From Trametopsis cervina (Eukaryota; Basidiomycota; Agaricomycetes; Polyporales; Irpicaceae): a stretch of 64,000 nt of DNA. The position numbers and the translations under genes were made by a program. The notes below the pieces were generated by a model. That model was given only the letters and a program-made list of their open reading frames with translations. It was not told the origin of the DNA and made no database searches. Location of the stretch: NCBI GenBank assembly GCA_022385755.1, contig MU278349.1, positions 1,116,001 to 1,180,000 of the forward strand, given 5' to 3'. Positions 46,686 to 58,452 of this stretch are shown here, one piece after another; the stretch's first letter is position 1, and each line of letters begins with the position of its first letter.

Positions 46686-48233
46686 TCATATGCCAGTGGG
46701 CCGCAATGGCTTATCGAATATCTCGTACACATGCGGCCAGAGCTCTCGCACCGAAAGTAGCACCAAATCATCTTCATACACACGTCCCAAATCTTCTAGA
46801 GCTTCAATAGCGTTCAGCCATGCCTGTCGAGGCCAATCCTGCCCGCGGCGCCACCCTTGACTTTCGTTGCGGCGCAGCAGGAAGATATACAAAGGCGGCT
46901 GGGACGGCCGCAGCACCTTCTTCGCCCCTAAGTATTCCAGGCAGTCTTCTAAAGTCCATGTCGCAAATTCTTTTCGCCGATGTGCAGGAGCGTACTTGGA
47001 CTGTGACGGTGGTCCGGCATCCCCTCCTTGATGACGTACGCGATTCGCCAGTTCTTTCAGGACAATGGCGAAATGGTCTACGATCTGCAGGTGCAACGCG
47101 TCCAAGGCGTGACTTGGGATGTAATCATCAACGCCCGGTGTCAAATCCTCGTCAATGTCCATTCCGTCAGGCTCGTCCGCTCTTGGAGCTTCCGTCCTCG
47201 CAAGTCTCTTGGTCTGAGATGACCGTGTGGGACCGTATTTAGGTTTGTTCTCCGGCCCGCGGAACCTACTGAGATCTATGTGGTTTGCGAAAAGGTCGCG
47301 TGCGAGTTCACGGCTCGACATTTGACGTTTCCCAGGTGCTATAGTATATATTCCTGATCACAATCTTAGTATACCCTGAAGTGACTGGGAGCCCGCCGTG
47401 GTACTCACTTTCGTCCTCGTTCTCGCATAGCGTGCGTAGATTGACGTCGTTCGACATGAGTGCTACGCTGCCTTTCGTCCGAAAGTAGAGACAGCAGTCG
47501 AATATGGAGATATCTTGCGCACGGTCGCGCTCATGATCAAGCGGTTTCCTGCCAGCAGTCTCCGTATGCGCTTGAACCTTCCATATCTTCTTCTCTTGGA
47601 CCTTTCGGAGGAGCAACGTCGATGCCGTCCTCGCAAACCACGAGAGACCATCTCTCTTCTTCAGCCTGCCAGACCAACACGACATTAAGTATCACGCAGA
47701 GTCAGATAATCAGCCACTCTTCAGCCAGCCTCTGAGACGAACAAAGATGGGAGCGACGCACCCATCCAACTCTGACAGCACGGCGTTCGGCACAATAATC
47801 TTCATCGACATTGGTAGCGATGCGAAGTTCTCAATGTCCTCGCTGAAATCCCGCAAGACGTTCAAATTGTCGATCAGGACGTTCGTGTCCAGCACAAGAT
47901 AACCCATCACGCCTGTCTGAGGGATCTCCTGCGAAGGATGGTGTCAGCATTAGGACAGTATCAGGTTTCCGTTGTAGCATCATGCTGGTGTTCCGGATGA
48001 TAGCAAGTATGGCGGTACACAGAACTACTCACGCGCATCTCCACATCATTCGCAATGGTTGTGATTCGCGTGAGCGTATCATCTCCTTTCACTGCACCAA
48101 GATAATGCATCAGTCCAGTGGCACGGCGAACCACGGCAAGATACCCACCATCAGCTTGCCGTCCATCAGGTAGTTCGGACCGCTTCGCACTTGAGCTAGC
48201 ATGCACCTGCGGGCGAAGCTGAGTGGAGGCCAT
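46686..48233 (-). CDS. SWT1-like: PIN-domain endoribonuclease, Swt1-like
   Basis: Nuclear endoribonuclease of the Swt1 type, which in yeast cuts defective transcripts near the nuclear pore. Exon 1 (from 48233) encodes a short N-terminus, and an intron leads to MGYLVLDTNVLIDNLNVLRD, the first acidic site of a PIN domain. IIVPNAVLSELDG joins LKKRDGLSWFARTAS across a 95-nt intron and supplies the conserved Glu. Next come the stretch RAQDISIFDCCLYF and VALMSNDVNLRTLC, with the terminal acidic residue in the SND motif. The C-terminal part (FAIVLKELANRVRH, TWTLEDCLEYLGAKKVL, RQAWLNAIEALEDL) is the all-helical region typical of Swt1. The product is about 445 residues and ends KPLRPTGI. PCF11 lies directly upstream on the same strand. 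Confidence 0.86.
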
Positions 48234-48702
48234 CGAGAGAGAAACGCACCGGGAGAAACGCAGGAGAACTCGTCGACTGACTACTGGCTGGAATGAAGAC
48301 GTGCAATAAAGAATGTGTAGAGCTTATCAGACGAGATCGGAATTGTTTATTGTCGAGACACGGACGAATGAATCGATGATAGTGTGCAAGTGGTAAGACA
48401 CAAGATACAACCGAAAAACACGCGGTAACGCGAAAGCCTCAAGTGTACTTACGCCGGCGCTCTTTCCGGTGTTTCTCATCGCGCACACTATGAATGTCGA
48501 ATTGTGATATATGTATTGCGCGTGATAGTACAATGCGACTGTATGTAGGTGTATGCGTTGATAGTTGATACAATAAAGATGAATGTGCCGTGGAAAATAC
48601 CAAACCCAGAGAATAATGTAAATGCCGATGTGAGGACCTCTGATAACTCAAGCAAGGAAGTCCCGTCTATCCGTCCCAGTCCGTACGTGTCTGAATATCA
48701 TA
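48234..48702. other. Intergenic region, SWT1 / PCF11
   Basis: Both flanking genes are on the minus strand. It carries the PCF11 3' end and the SWT1 promoter. No other feature was seen. Confidence 0.5.
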
Positions 48703-51313
48703 TCATGCGACCGACAAGGCCATCTTCTTCATTGGAGGCGTCGGTGAATCTCGGCTGGAGCCATCCTCTTCTACCTTTCGCTTCGTGCCTCCGAGACGGG
48801 ACGCTGAGGGTGAGCCGTTGCTTGAATGTTCATCAGGCAACCATGTAGCCCCACGAAGCGGTGACCGTAGCGAATCTGGAGTTTGAGAGCGACTTCTACT
48901 GTTCGCTTCAGTGCGGAACCTAGTTGCGAGGGTGGACTTTGACGACATGGCCTCGTCATGACATGTTGCGTGGTATATCTAATAAGTTATAGGTTAGTAC
49001 AACCTAGAATAGAAGAATGATATTCGAAACGTACTCGGTCATCTTTCATCATAGCGTTCCGCCATACCCACTCTTCATCATCCTCATTGAACTCTGTCTT
49101 TAAGGTCTCCTTACAAATAGGACACGACATGGACTTTGCCTCATCGCCAGCTGGCACAACGACAGTCATAGCACGCAGTTCAGCATCATGCATAGCCGCC
49201 TCCGCGGCGACAGCCTTTGCAGCAGTTCTGGGGCCACCAGCACGACGCTTGCCTTTGATATCAACAACGCCGTCATTCAACCAATCCTAAGAAAGATGTC
49301 ATTAGTCAACTCAAGTGTAAGTCGAACGATGAGAACTTACATCGATACTGACAAACCAACTACGGCTGTAGCCTCTCCCACTGGCCTGAGAAGCCTTACG
49401 ATTTTGTTGGAAGTGCATGTCGAGATGTTCCTCGAGCTTTCTCTTTCCGGAACCCTCTCCCGTGAACCGCAAACCACATTGCTTACATTGGTTGGAAAGC
49501 GCATCATACAATAAGTGACCTAACGGAGCGCGGTTCCTAAGATGAGACGGAAAATCAGTAATGATAGCGTGAACTTTGAAATTGTTTGCGTACTTGAGAA
49601 TGTCGACACTATTCAACTTGGGGGCCAGTGCGAGTATAGATGCTGCATATTCCTTTCCCAATTCAGTTTCACCAGACGGTGGTATGCTATCTTCTCTCTT
49701 GGCCGTTGCTCCAGCACCTGTAGGCGTCGATGAGGATGAGGAGGTGAGAACACCAGTCTGTAGTATCTTATTGAAGAGGGAAGACACGTTTATGGGTAAA
49801 ACTGACGCGGACGACGTCGACGCCACGGGTGCCGGTTGCGCGGATGACAGACTTGTATTATCAACAGGCTCAGCTTTGGGAAGTGCGTGATTGGCAGGAG
49901 GATACGCGTGGGGCATGGGATACACGGATGCGGCGGGGGTAGGAATGTGTTGTTGAGGGGGAGGGGGATACGGATAAGCTGGAGACGGATACGGTTGAGA
50001 TACTGGTACTACAGGAGGCACCGGTGCTACGGAAGGAGCATTGGGGCTAAGTGTCCGAAGCTGGGTTAGAATCTGGCCAAGGTCCTCCTGGTGAACACCG
50101 CCTTGTACCACTTTACGTAGCTAAGAGCGGCACATCAGTACTGAGATGGTGAGCAAACTTAACAATAACATACCTGCTGAAGGACCTGGATATGACTATG
50201 CGCTTGCTTGTCGTATGGATTAATCTGTAATGCACGCTCCTTGTTACCCAGAACAAACTCGAGCTCACTGAGGACTTGGGCAGTCGAGATGGGCGCCTGG
50301 CCAGACCTATTCTGTGTCTGGCGACGACGACGGGTTGAATGAAGGGACCGCTTTCGGAGCGGTGAGGGGCGACGTACCACACTTTGAGTAGCTTGACCAC
50401 CCCAGATTTCACGTTCAATCGCCTGTTGTGCCACGATGCCAAACAGTTGGCGTCCATTGGGGGCACCGGTGCGCCACGTACCAAGCATCTCTTCCATCTT
50501 GTTGCGTGTGGCCTGGTCAACTGATTCATAAGTGTCGAGGAACAGGCGGACGACGACGGGCGAAAATAAACGGGCGTATGGCTCGAATACATTCTTCGAC
50601 ATAGCATCGAGGAGGTAAAACGACGGGAGCTTGGTTTGGGGAGTGGCCTGATGAAACGTGGCCAAAACAGGAAGCATTAGTCAGCAATCCATGGAATCGA
50701 TAATGACGAAGACCGAAATAACAGAAAAACAAGGTAGCCACGACCGAAGCAAGCGCAGCAGGACACGAGATCGTGCAGAGACTGTCAGGTTTGCGAAACC
50801 CCACGATGCTCAGACAATCACTAAGGCGGAGACTCGGAGGAGGACATCGCCAGTAGCAACCAGCAGGTGCCTCACGGACCCGTGTCTTTCTCATGTCACA
50901 ACCGACTAGCTACGTACATGCAACTACTATAGCAGAAAGACCAGTCTACCCAAGATACCATGCGACTGCATAGGCCATGACGGGAACGACGGCCATTAGG
51001 GGGCAACGCAAGGGATGCAGGGACTCACCCGACGTATGTGTTGTTCTACGCATTGCACGACGATGTCGGCGTATCGTGTGTAATCTTGTGCTATCATCGA
51101 AAGGGACTGGATGTGGGGTCTGGAATTAAACGTCAGTTGGCCAAGACGTGCAAGATAGTCCCTGCGGAAGTGATTGGGATCTGCGTAGAACATGGCTTGC
51201 GGTGAGACCCCATAGAACGGTTGCGGCTGAGGAGTCTGGGGAGGGGGATATGCTGGCCCCGCGTGAGGGTATCCAACCTGGCTATACGCCGTACTCTGCG
51301 GGTACAACGACAT
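48703..51313 (-). CDS. PCF11: Pcf11, cleavage factor IA subunit
   Basis: This mRNA 3'-end processing and transcription termination factor binds the phosphorylated RNA polymerase II tail. The start at 51313 (MSLYPQSTAY) opens a Tyr/Pro-rich segment. The CTD-interacting domain follows: FRRDYLARLGQLTFNSRPHI, MIAQDYTRYADIVVQCVEQH, and after an intron LPSFYLLDAMSKNV and MEEMLGTWRTG. Downstream are a coiled-coil patch, a Pro/Tyr-rich region (PYPSPAYPYPPPPQQ) and two zinc-binding motifs: CKQCGLRFTGEGSGKRKLEE with HLDMH, and CPICKETLKTEFNEDDEEWV with a spliced YHATCHD. The Ser-rich end stops at 48703. Domain order matches yeast Pcf11. ATG 51430, in a longer frame, is a less likely start. It diverges from RPL9, with 446 bp between the starts. 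Confidence 0.93.
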
Positions 51314-51759
51314 GCCCGTAGTTCTCAAGCAATACCCAACCGGAGGTGAACAATGAGATACGATGGGTCTCAACGATACTTCACGAAAAAGATCGATGCT
51401 GTGTTCGACGGCTGGCACGGTGGTGGTCAATGGTCAAGTTGAGAAAAACGCAGCATGGCCCGGTCGCCCATATGTAAGCGCATAAGCTCCGCCCGAAATG
51501 TTCGGCATTTCCCACCTTCCTCTTTCGGCACAGCTCCCCAGGTACGCGAGCTCGACAAACCGACCGACGCCGCCGCCGCCCCCCTCAAGACTCCTAGACA
51601 ACCGTGAGTGTCAATCTATGTTGGCAGAGAGGATGAAGTGCTGCTGGGGAAGATAGATATGAGGTGGAAGGACAGTGGAATGGTCTATACGGAGATGGAT
51701 GGCATCCTCTGCACCTGGATGGACCTGGTGTGTGCGCTGAGACTGATCGTTTCCTTCAG
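51314..51759. promoter_or_regulatory. PCF11-RPL9 divergent promoter with RPL9 5'-UTR intron
   Basis: This is a short divergent region. Its right part (51604-51759) reads as a 156-nt GT-AG intron in the RPL9 leader: GTGAGTG donor, TTCCTTCAG acceptor, and the ATG directly after it. A pyrimidine-rich patch precedes it (about 51512-51545), common at fungal ribosomal protein promoters. Confidence 0.6.
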
Positions 51760-52503
51760 ATGCGGGACATCCTCAAGACCGAAGAGCTCGACATTCCGGA
51801 TGGTGTTGATGTTACCGTCAAGTCCCGTCTCATTACCGTCAAGGGTCCCCGTGGTACTCTGACGAAGAACCTCCGCCACGCCGATGTTGACATCCGACTG
51901 CTGAAGGGCAAAGTTAACAAGGTCACCCTTGCTGTCTGGCAAGGCGGCAGGAAGCACGTTGCTGTTCTCCGCACCCTGCGTAGTTTGATTGTGAACATGA
52001 TCACTGGTGTCACAAAGGTTTGTTCATGTGCTATGCAATTTTGGAGCAGATAGCTGATTTCATCGACTGTTCCAGGGCTTCCAATACAAGATGCGTGCCG
52101 TCTATGCCCATTTCCCCATCAACTGCATCGTCCAAGAGGAAGGCCAGAAACTGGAGATCCGAAACTTCTTGGGCGAGAAGGTGTGTAGAAGCGGTTTCAT
52201 GACTTGAAGAAACCCCGAGCTGAGAGCAACCTTAGATTGTGCGACATGTAGACATGTTGGATGGTGTCACTGTTAGCGAGTCGAAAGCGCAAAAGGACGA
52301 GCTCATTCTCGAGGGTAACGACGTCCAAAACGTTTCGCAATCAGGTAAGTTTATCTTTTGTACATGGGGCCCCGTTTCTGACGCATGTGTCTTTCTCTCT
52401 AGCTGCCTCGATTCAGGGTATCTGCCGAGTACGGAACAAGGATATTCGTAAATTCTTGGACGGTATCTACGTGTCGGAGAAGGCCACGGTGGCTCAGGAG
52501 TGA
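51760..52503 (+). CDS. RPL9: 60S ribosomal protein L9 (uL6)
   Basis: Component of the large cytosolic ribosomal subunit near the GTPase-associated centre. Exons 51760-52017, 52076-52180, 52236-52344 and 52403-52503 join in frame to 190 residues, the normal length for eukaryotic L9. Signature blocks are [60 protein letters not shown] and [14 protein letters not shown]. The end is [14 protein letters not shown]. The start follows the 5'-leader splice acceptor without a gap. ATG 51760 is the only start that gives the conserved [16 protein letters not shown]. The stop TGA is at 52501-52503. The gene is convergent with STE14, with 211 bp between the stops. Confidence 0.97.
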
Positions 52504-52714
52504 TCTCTTTCTCTGCTTCTTTCTCTGGCATGGGCAATGCCAACCTGTATCTTACGCAAAACCTCGCATGTCGCATGTTCTCTTATCGCTATGACCAGTG
52601 CAATATGCTTCCAAACCCATGCAGCAGGATAAGTTGTCCATACCGTGAACTAGGCTCACAGCCAGATACAGTTGGGAGTTATCAGTCAACATTCGACATA
52701 AAACAGCACTAATC

Positions 52715-53758
52715 TCATGCTATGAAAGGTATCTTAGTCCCTACTCTAGATCGATAATCGACATATGCCCGTCCGAAGAAGCGAACCAATGCTTGTTCTT
52801 CATCTATACCACCAATGAGACCAGGATGATCTTAGCAGAGTGAGAGCGACGTACATCTGATTCTGTCTCTGAAAAACTTCCACAGCAAAGCCGAGTATAT
52901 AATTAGGCTAACTGGGTTTTGCAACACCAGTTGCGTTCCGAGAGCCCAATAGAAGAAACCGGCGTACGACGGGTGGCGGAACCAACTAGAAACATCCATC
53001 AACACACTGGTACAACACACGCAACGACCGACATACCTGTATATGCCGTCCGTGACGAGTACATGGGTGTCGAGCTTGTTGTAAGCAACGGCGTGAGAGA
53101 AATTGGTGGCAGCATGAATCATTGCTATTGACCGCAAGGCCTGGCCAACTATCACAAGCACGATACCTCACAACCAAGAACGTCAAATGAGAGAATTATG
53201 TTCACTCGTACAACTTACCCACCACGGACACGTACGGGTATGTCTTCGAGGCCGGCTTGAACCATACCGTTACTACATGCTCTAATATCGCAATGCTATG
53301 CGCTATGTGATAAGTCGACCCATTCTCTAAGAGAAAAGCTAATAGAGGCATGAGACATGGACGGCTTGCTTATGTTATTACTCACAATCGACACTGCATT
53401 TCTCGCGATTCCATCCTGCGGTGACAGCAAACTCGCCCCAGTGAAACGCAGACCATGCAGCAATAAAGAAGCCCAGTTGATTGGTGATTACGCCATATTG
53501 TAGGCTTTGATTCGAGAATATAAACAGCCCTGTTATGCACAGAGATCCGAGCAAGAAAGAAATAGTAGCAGCGGCGAGCGGTGTGTTTGGAATGAGGGCT
53601 TTCGGGGAGCGATAGACTGGTACGGTAGGTTGAGTCTCTAGCGCACTCCGCGGTTGTGCATTAGTCCCTCTTCTTCGTAAGACGTCTTCGGGTCCTTCAG
53701 AGTCAGGTATTCCATTCGTGGTGTCCATGATGGTTTGAGTCAAGAGATGGTTGACCAT
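52715..53758 (-). CDS. STE14: Protein-S-isoprenylcysteine O-methyltransferase
   Basis: This endoplasmic reticulum enzyme methylates the C-terminal prenyl-cysteine of CaaX proteins such as Ras and mating pheromones, using S-adenosylmethionine. After a polar N-terminus of about 60 residues come membrane segments (AAATISFLLGSLCITGLFIF, YGVITNQLGFFIAAWSAFHW). The C-terminal half has SIAMIHAATNFSHAVA, KLDTHVLVTDGIYRWFRHPS and YAGFFYWALGTQLVLQNPVS, the ICMT catalytic region. FRDRIRYEEQALVRFFGRAY with YRSRVGTKIPFIA ends at TGA 52715-52717; this last exon forms after an intron of about 50 nt. ATG 53758 or 53728 (MDTTNG) could start it. Five introns. Basidiomycete mating pheromones are farnesylated, so a role in mating is expected but inferred. 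Confidence 0.94.
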
Positions 53759-53925
53759 GCATTATAGACTGTGGCCGCAGAACAAAAGCCACTTGCCCGC
53801 ATTGTTGACAGTTGACGCTGATCGACAATGGGCGCTTGTATGTGATGTCGACACAGCGTAGACCATTCGTGTTTTCTGTAGTCCCGGATTCCCAAACCAC
53901 AGTGGTTATTTGTGTCTCCCAGAGA

Positions 53926-56480
53926 ATGCTGGGTAGACTATGCCACCACTCGTTAACAGCTAGTGCTGGGAGAAGCCTCTTTCAGAAACGGTCGTTCGCA
54001 ACAGCTGTTCATGACGAGGCGTCCAAGTTGCGCAATATTGCATTCGTTGCTCATATAGGTGCGTACTGATGACTTTGCCATCCCCGTTACTGACTGACAT
54101 GAAAGAATTATAGACTCTGGAAAGACTACACTAACTGAGTCTGTCCTACTGAAGTCCTCGTATCTTTCTTCCGCTGGCTCTGTCGATACGGGCAGCACAA
54201 CCACAGACTTCTTGCCTGCAGAGCGTCAGCGGGGAATAACCATACAATCGGCCAGTATACCTGTCAAATGGAATGATTGGACGTTCAACCTCATTGACAC
54301 TCCTGGTCATGCGGACTTCGGGATGGAGGTCGAGAGCGCAAGCCGTGTTATTGACGGTGCGGTTGTACTGATCGATTCAGTGGAGGGTGTAGAGGCTCAA
54401 ACGAAGGGTGTCTGGAGACAATTGGACAGGTAAGCATATTACTCAGGTAAGAGCTGTGTACCAAGATTTCTGAAATGTCTCACTTATGTGATTAGATACG
54501 GCGTTGGTTCGCGAATCATGTTCCTTAACAAACTCGATCGGCCTGGAGCTTCATTCAACTCATCTGTACTTTCGTTGCTTGCTCATCGTCTTCATCCAAA
54601 GCCTATGGTGCTCTCACTTCCTGTGGCATCATTTGAAAGCTCCGACTATACGCGAGCCGAACCTGGCATTCACGGTCTCGTAGACTTGGTTAATTGGGAG
54701 CTATGGAAGTGGTCGTCCGAGGGCGAGTTATCGCGCCATGTACTGCCGGCTGAAGTTGAGCAACTAGGAACCGGAGGGTTCTTCCCAGAAAACCACCCTC
54801 TAATCCCCCACCTCGTTCATGCTCGCACAAGCCTGCTCGATAATCTCTCGATGTTCTCCGAGAAACTGATGGACAGGTTGTTGGGTCTCCCCTCAACACC
54901 ATCGGCCTATCTTACGGTTCCTGCTCAAGAAGTCCTTCCTGAATTACGTGCTGCGACGTTACGAAATGACATTTTACCAGTGCTGTGCGGATCGGCCTTC
55001 AAACATGTAGGAACGGAGCTACTACTCAACTACGTCGGAGCGTTACTTCCTAGTCCCGTTGACGCCAACCAGACAGCACTCGCTCCTAATGCACCACTGC
55101 GAATGCTAGCATGGAAGGTCGTTTGGGATAAACGCAAAGGTTGGATGACCTTTGTGCGTGTATACTCTGGTGAGACTTTCTGTGTGACAAGAGAATTCGA
55201 CTAATTCAAGCTCAGGCACTCTGAAGCAGCAGTCGACGATATTAAACGTGACCCGTGGCCAACGTGAAAGAATCTCGAAACTTCTTCTGCTATATGCTTC
55301 TCAAACAGAGGAGGTCCAGACCCTGTCGTTCGGCTCTGTTGGTGTGATCATCGGCTGCAAATATACGCGCACCGGCGACACGCTGACATCCACCCAGCAA
55401 CACGGGAAAGAGGACACATCCTTGCCAAATATTGTCCCACCACCTCCCGTTATGTCCATCTCCGTTATTCCACAGTCACAGTCTGATGTCGAACCGGTTC
55501 AACAAGCCCTCGAGTCCCTTTCGCGAACGGATCCCTCTGTGCGCGTCGAGGCTAACGAGGGTCAGATCATCGTTCATGGCCTCGGCGCACTCCACTTGGA
55601 AATCGTTGAAAGCCGTCTGAGAGACGAATGGGCAGCTCAATTTGAGGTTGGCCGCCAAAGAGTTAGCTATCGAGAATGTCTCGGGTCCTCGCCTGTAGAC
55701 GACGTACCTCACTCGTGGTCCACCGAGATGTCGGGGAAATCGATCAAAGTAGATGTGAATCTTGAGGTCCGCTCGCTGAACTACGATGAGGAAGGAGACC
55801 CTGCGTGGGGAGGCAACGTGGTTGCCAACTCAGGCGAGCCACTCGGTCTTCCAGACTCTTTCATCGACAAGTCCACTCCCCTTTGCCACGTATCCCGAGG
55901 GCTTTTCGACGCACTGTCGAGCTCGCCCAACACATCATTCCCGGTCTCTCGACTACATATCAAAGTGCTTAGCTACAGCTATCCTGAACAAGTACTTCCT
56001 GCGTCTGTGCAAGCACTTGCGGGCGGAAGCGCGATAATACTTCGTAATATCCTGAAACAAGCAGGGATGGGACCCCTTATGGAACCTTATATCCGTGTCA
56101 AGGTGACCGTGAACGAGGAGCACGTTGGTAAAATCGTCAAAGATCTTACCGAGAACGGTGGCGAAGTTCTCGATCTCGCAGCTAGCTCCGTAGGCGTTGT
56201 CGACGGGGACCAAGACATCGGCCCGTATCCGCAGGACGGTGTATATATTCCACCAGAAGAGCTATCCCCATCTGCCTCTGCCTTCAACGCCTCGACCTCC
56301 AGCGCATCGTTCAGACGCTCCGTCCATGCCCTCGCGCCGCTCAGCCGATTGCTGGATTACTCAAGCAGACTTCGGGCAATATCAGGAGGGCAAGGTGTGT
56401 TCGAGATGGAGAATGCAGGCTTCCACGCTGTGTCTGAGACGCGAAAGTTGGAGATTCTTAAGGAGCTTGGTCGTGCGTAA
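53926..56480 (+). CDS. MEF2: Mitochondrial elongation factor G2 (ribosome recycling)
   Basis: Mitochondrial GTPase of the EF-G2 class, which splits ribosomes together with recycling factor. The start at 53926 gives a basic, Ser/Arg-rich mitochondrial presequence ([20 protein letters not shown]). The G domain shows [12 protein letters not shown] (G1, split by an intron), [10 protein letters not shown] (G2), [13 protein letters not shown] (G3) and [10 protein letters not shown] (G4). Later come [20 protein letters not shown] (G5 region) and [14 protein letters not shown] (domain III). Domain IV contains VSYRECLG, and the C-terminal fold carries [19 protein letters not shown]. The insertions and lack of typical translocase domain IV residues favour EF-G2 over EF-G1, though this is by pattern only. 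Stop at 56480; the next gene's stop is 33 bp away on the other strand. Confidence 0.9.
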
Positions 56481-56513
56481 TGTCATAGAAAAAGTACTTA
56501 TATTATTAATACA

Positions 56514-57944
56514 CTACAGTTCACGAGCTTCGTCTGCATCCCCGAATAGAACCATACCGTCCATCTCATCATCATCGTCTATTGCCCCGGTGTGATACTC
56601 GCCCATAGTCTGCAGCACCTGACTGAACGCCATCATGCCACCATCTTCGTCGTCTTCGTTCTGCTCTTCAGGGGTTTCGTGAAACAAAGGTACAGGCGGT
56701 CGGTATCGCTGGGGAACCGGTGCCGGTGTTACACTGCGACGTTCGAAGTCGTCATCGTCATCGTCAGGCAGAAAGAGCGGCGTCTTGGCGCGCTGCGCGG
56801 TTTGGCCTGGAGGCACGAAGTCCGGGGGAGCGATGCTGGGAGCCCGAGGCCCTCTAAGACCTTCCGGAGCAAGGGACATTTGACGTTGTTTCCGAACGGG
56901 GGGGAATGGCTCGACGATTACGCAGAGACAACGCCCGTGGACTGAAAAGCCTTGATATCGTAGTTGCATGATTGGTTTGGGTTTCTCCTCTTCGTCTTCA
57001 TCTACCAACAGGCTATCCTCCAGAGGAGGAGGAGGCGGCTCCGAGTCCTCGACCATAGCGCTATCTTCGTCTTGCATGTGTTCATCTTCCATAACATCGT
57101 CTTGGGCCTCCTCAGATACTTCGTCCTGAGGCACATAAACATTCTCTTCATCTCCTTCGTCCTCTGCATACGCGCCCTTAGCAACCTTTCTTTTACGTGT
57201 TGACCGGCGAACCGATGGACGTTCAGCGACTTCGTCATCAACCACACTGTCGGAAAACTGTGCTTCATCTTCACTTCCAGTGACGTGATCTACTCGTGCC
57301 GCTTTCCCCTTGCGTTTAGGTGCTTTCTTCGCCGGAGCCTTCCCCTTTGTTTGCCTAGGCCGCTTTCGACCACCCTTTGCTGTCGCAGTAGAAGTGGATG
57401 CCTCGGCAGCTGGAGCCGGTTGTGGTGGTCTGACGACTTTAGGAGCTGCCGTGAATCGCCTCGTCTTGATCAGAACCGCATGCGGTTCAGTAGTTCGAAG
57501 GAAGTATCCGAATTGGTATGTATCTGGAATTAGTGGAGTCGAATGTGTTATAAATCGAATCAAGCTACAACAATGCACATACCTCCTCTGTGAACGTCCA
57601 CTGTCCCTCTTTTGGCGTTGGCAGGTCCTGTGGGGCCGAGGCGAGCATCTTCCTCGGCTATGAGCTTCGGGAGCACCCTACATACCCGAGCCAAACGCGT
57701 GAGTAACTCCATAGCGAGCAGATCCAGTGAGAACTAACAGAGGACGCATGTCGGCTAGAACGTGCTGTAGTATACGCTCCGACATCCATTCCAAGTGTTG
57801 TTCGTCCAGGTATAGCTACAATTCGGACGAAACGTAAGTTGTGCTTGGGCATAATGAAGGGATCTCGGTCGTACGTACGTAGAGTGGCAGTACCGCTCCT
57901 GCAGAGATACGAAGGTAGTACGCGTTTCGCGTAGTGAACTTCAT
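56514..57944 (-). CDS. Unrecognised, highly charged nuclear-type protein
   Basis: I do not recognise this gene. Four exons can be joined from ATG 57944: KFTTRNAYYLRISAGAVLPL, LYLDEQHLEWMSERILQHVL, LPKLIAEEDARLGPTGPANA, then a last exon beginning TYQFGYFLRTTEPHAVLIKT. These first 110 or so residues look folded and conserved. After them comes a basic region with repeated KGK/KRK (RKRPRQTKGKAPAKKAPKRK), then long acidic runs (DDDDDDFE, EEEKPKP) and Pro-rich patches to the stop at 56514. Basic clusters suggest nuclear import, and alternating charged blocks suggest chromatin or RNA contact; both are inference. No enzyme motif, zinc site or membrane helix is visible. It is convergent with MEF2. Confidence 0.7.
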
Positions 57945-58452
57945 ATCGAACGCGTATATCCTGCTTTCCATTGATCAGTAGCAGTTCATGACTTCGACGA
58001 AAGATTGATTATACCAGAACTATTTAAGTTGATGCGTACTGCCCAGCTTCGAAGCCACTACGTGTAGTTAGGCTGTGCGACATCATCAGCTCAATCAAAT
58101 GCTCGAGAGTGCTCGCCACCAACTATGTTCGCGGTTCCGGATTGACCTGCAGCTGATGATAGCCGCCCATGGCCATCTACGTCAAAGCTAGGGCAAATCA
58201 GACGCCACAGAGATCAAACAAATTCACCGTCATCTATCGCATACTGGCGGTGCGTCGGGGGAACATACACAAGCCAAAACGTATCGCGTTACACAGTTTC
58301 TGCTCCATTATCGTCTGTTGTTTATCCTACAGTACACGACCCAAGTCCTTTCCGGCCGTCTGGGCACAACTAACTCGCCCCTTTACATTGAATTATACAT
58401 TTTACCACCATGTAGTCCTCTTTTGTCTTCCACCTTGGCGGTGAGACTCGCT
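57945..58452. other. Intergenic region
   Basis: Holds the upstream side of the charged-protein gene and the 3' end of the polyol dehydrogenase gene. Nothing else was recognised. Confidence 0.5.

Noticed and set aside
51626..51750. Possible C/D box snoRNA in the RPL9 leader intron
   Set aside because: The C box-like AGGATGA has a mismatch, the CTGA boxes are not flanked by a stem I can see, and no guide match was testable.
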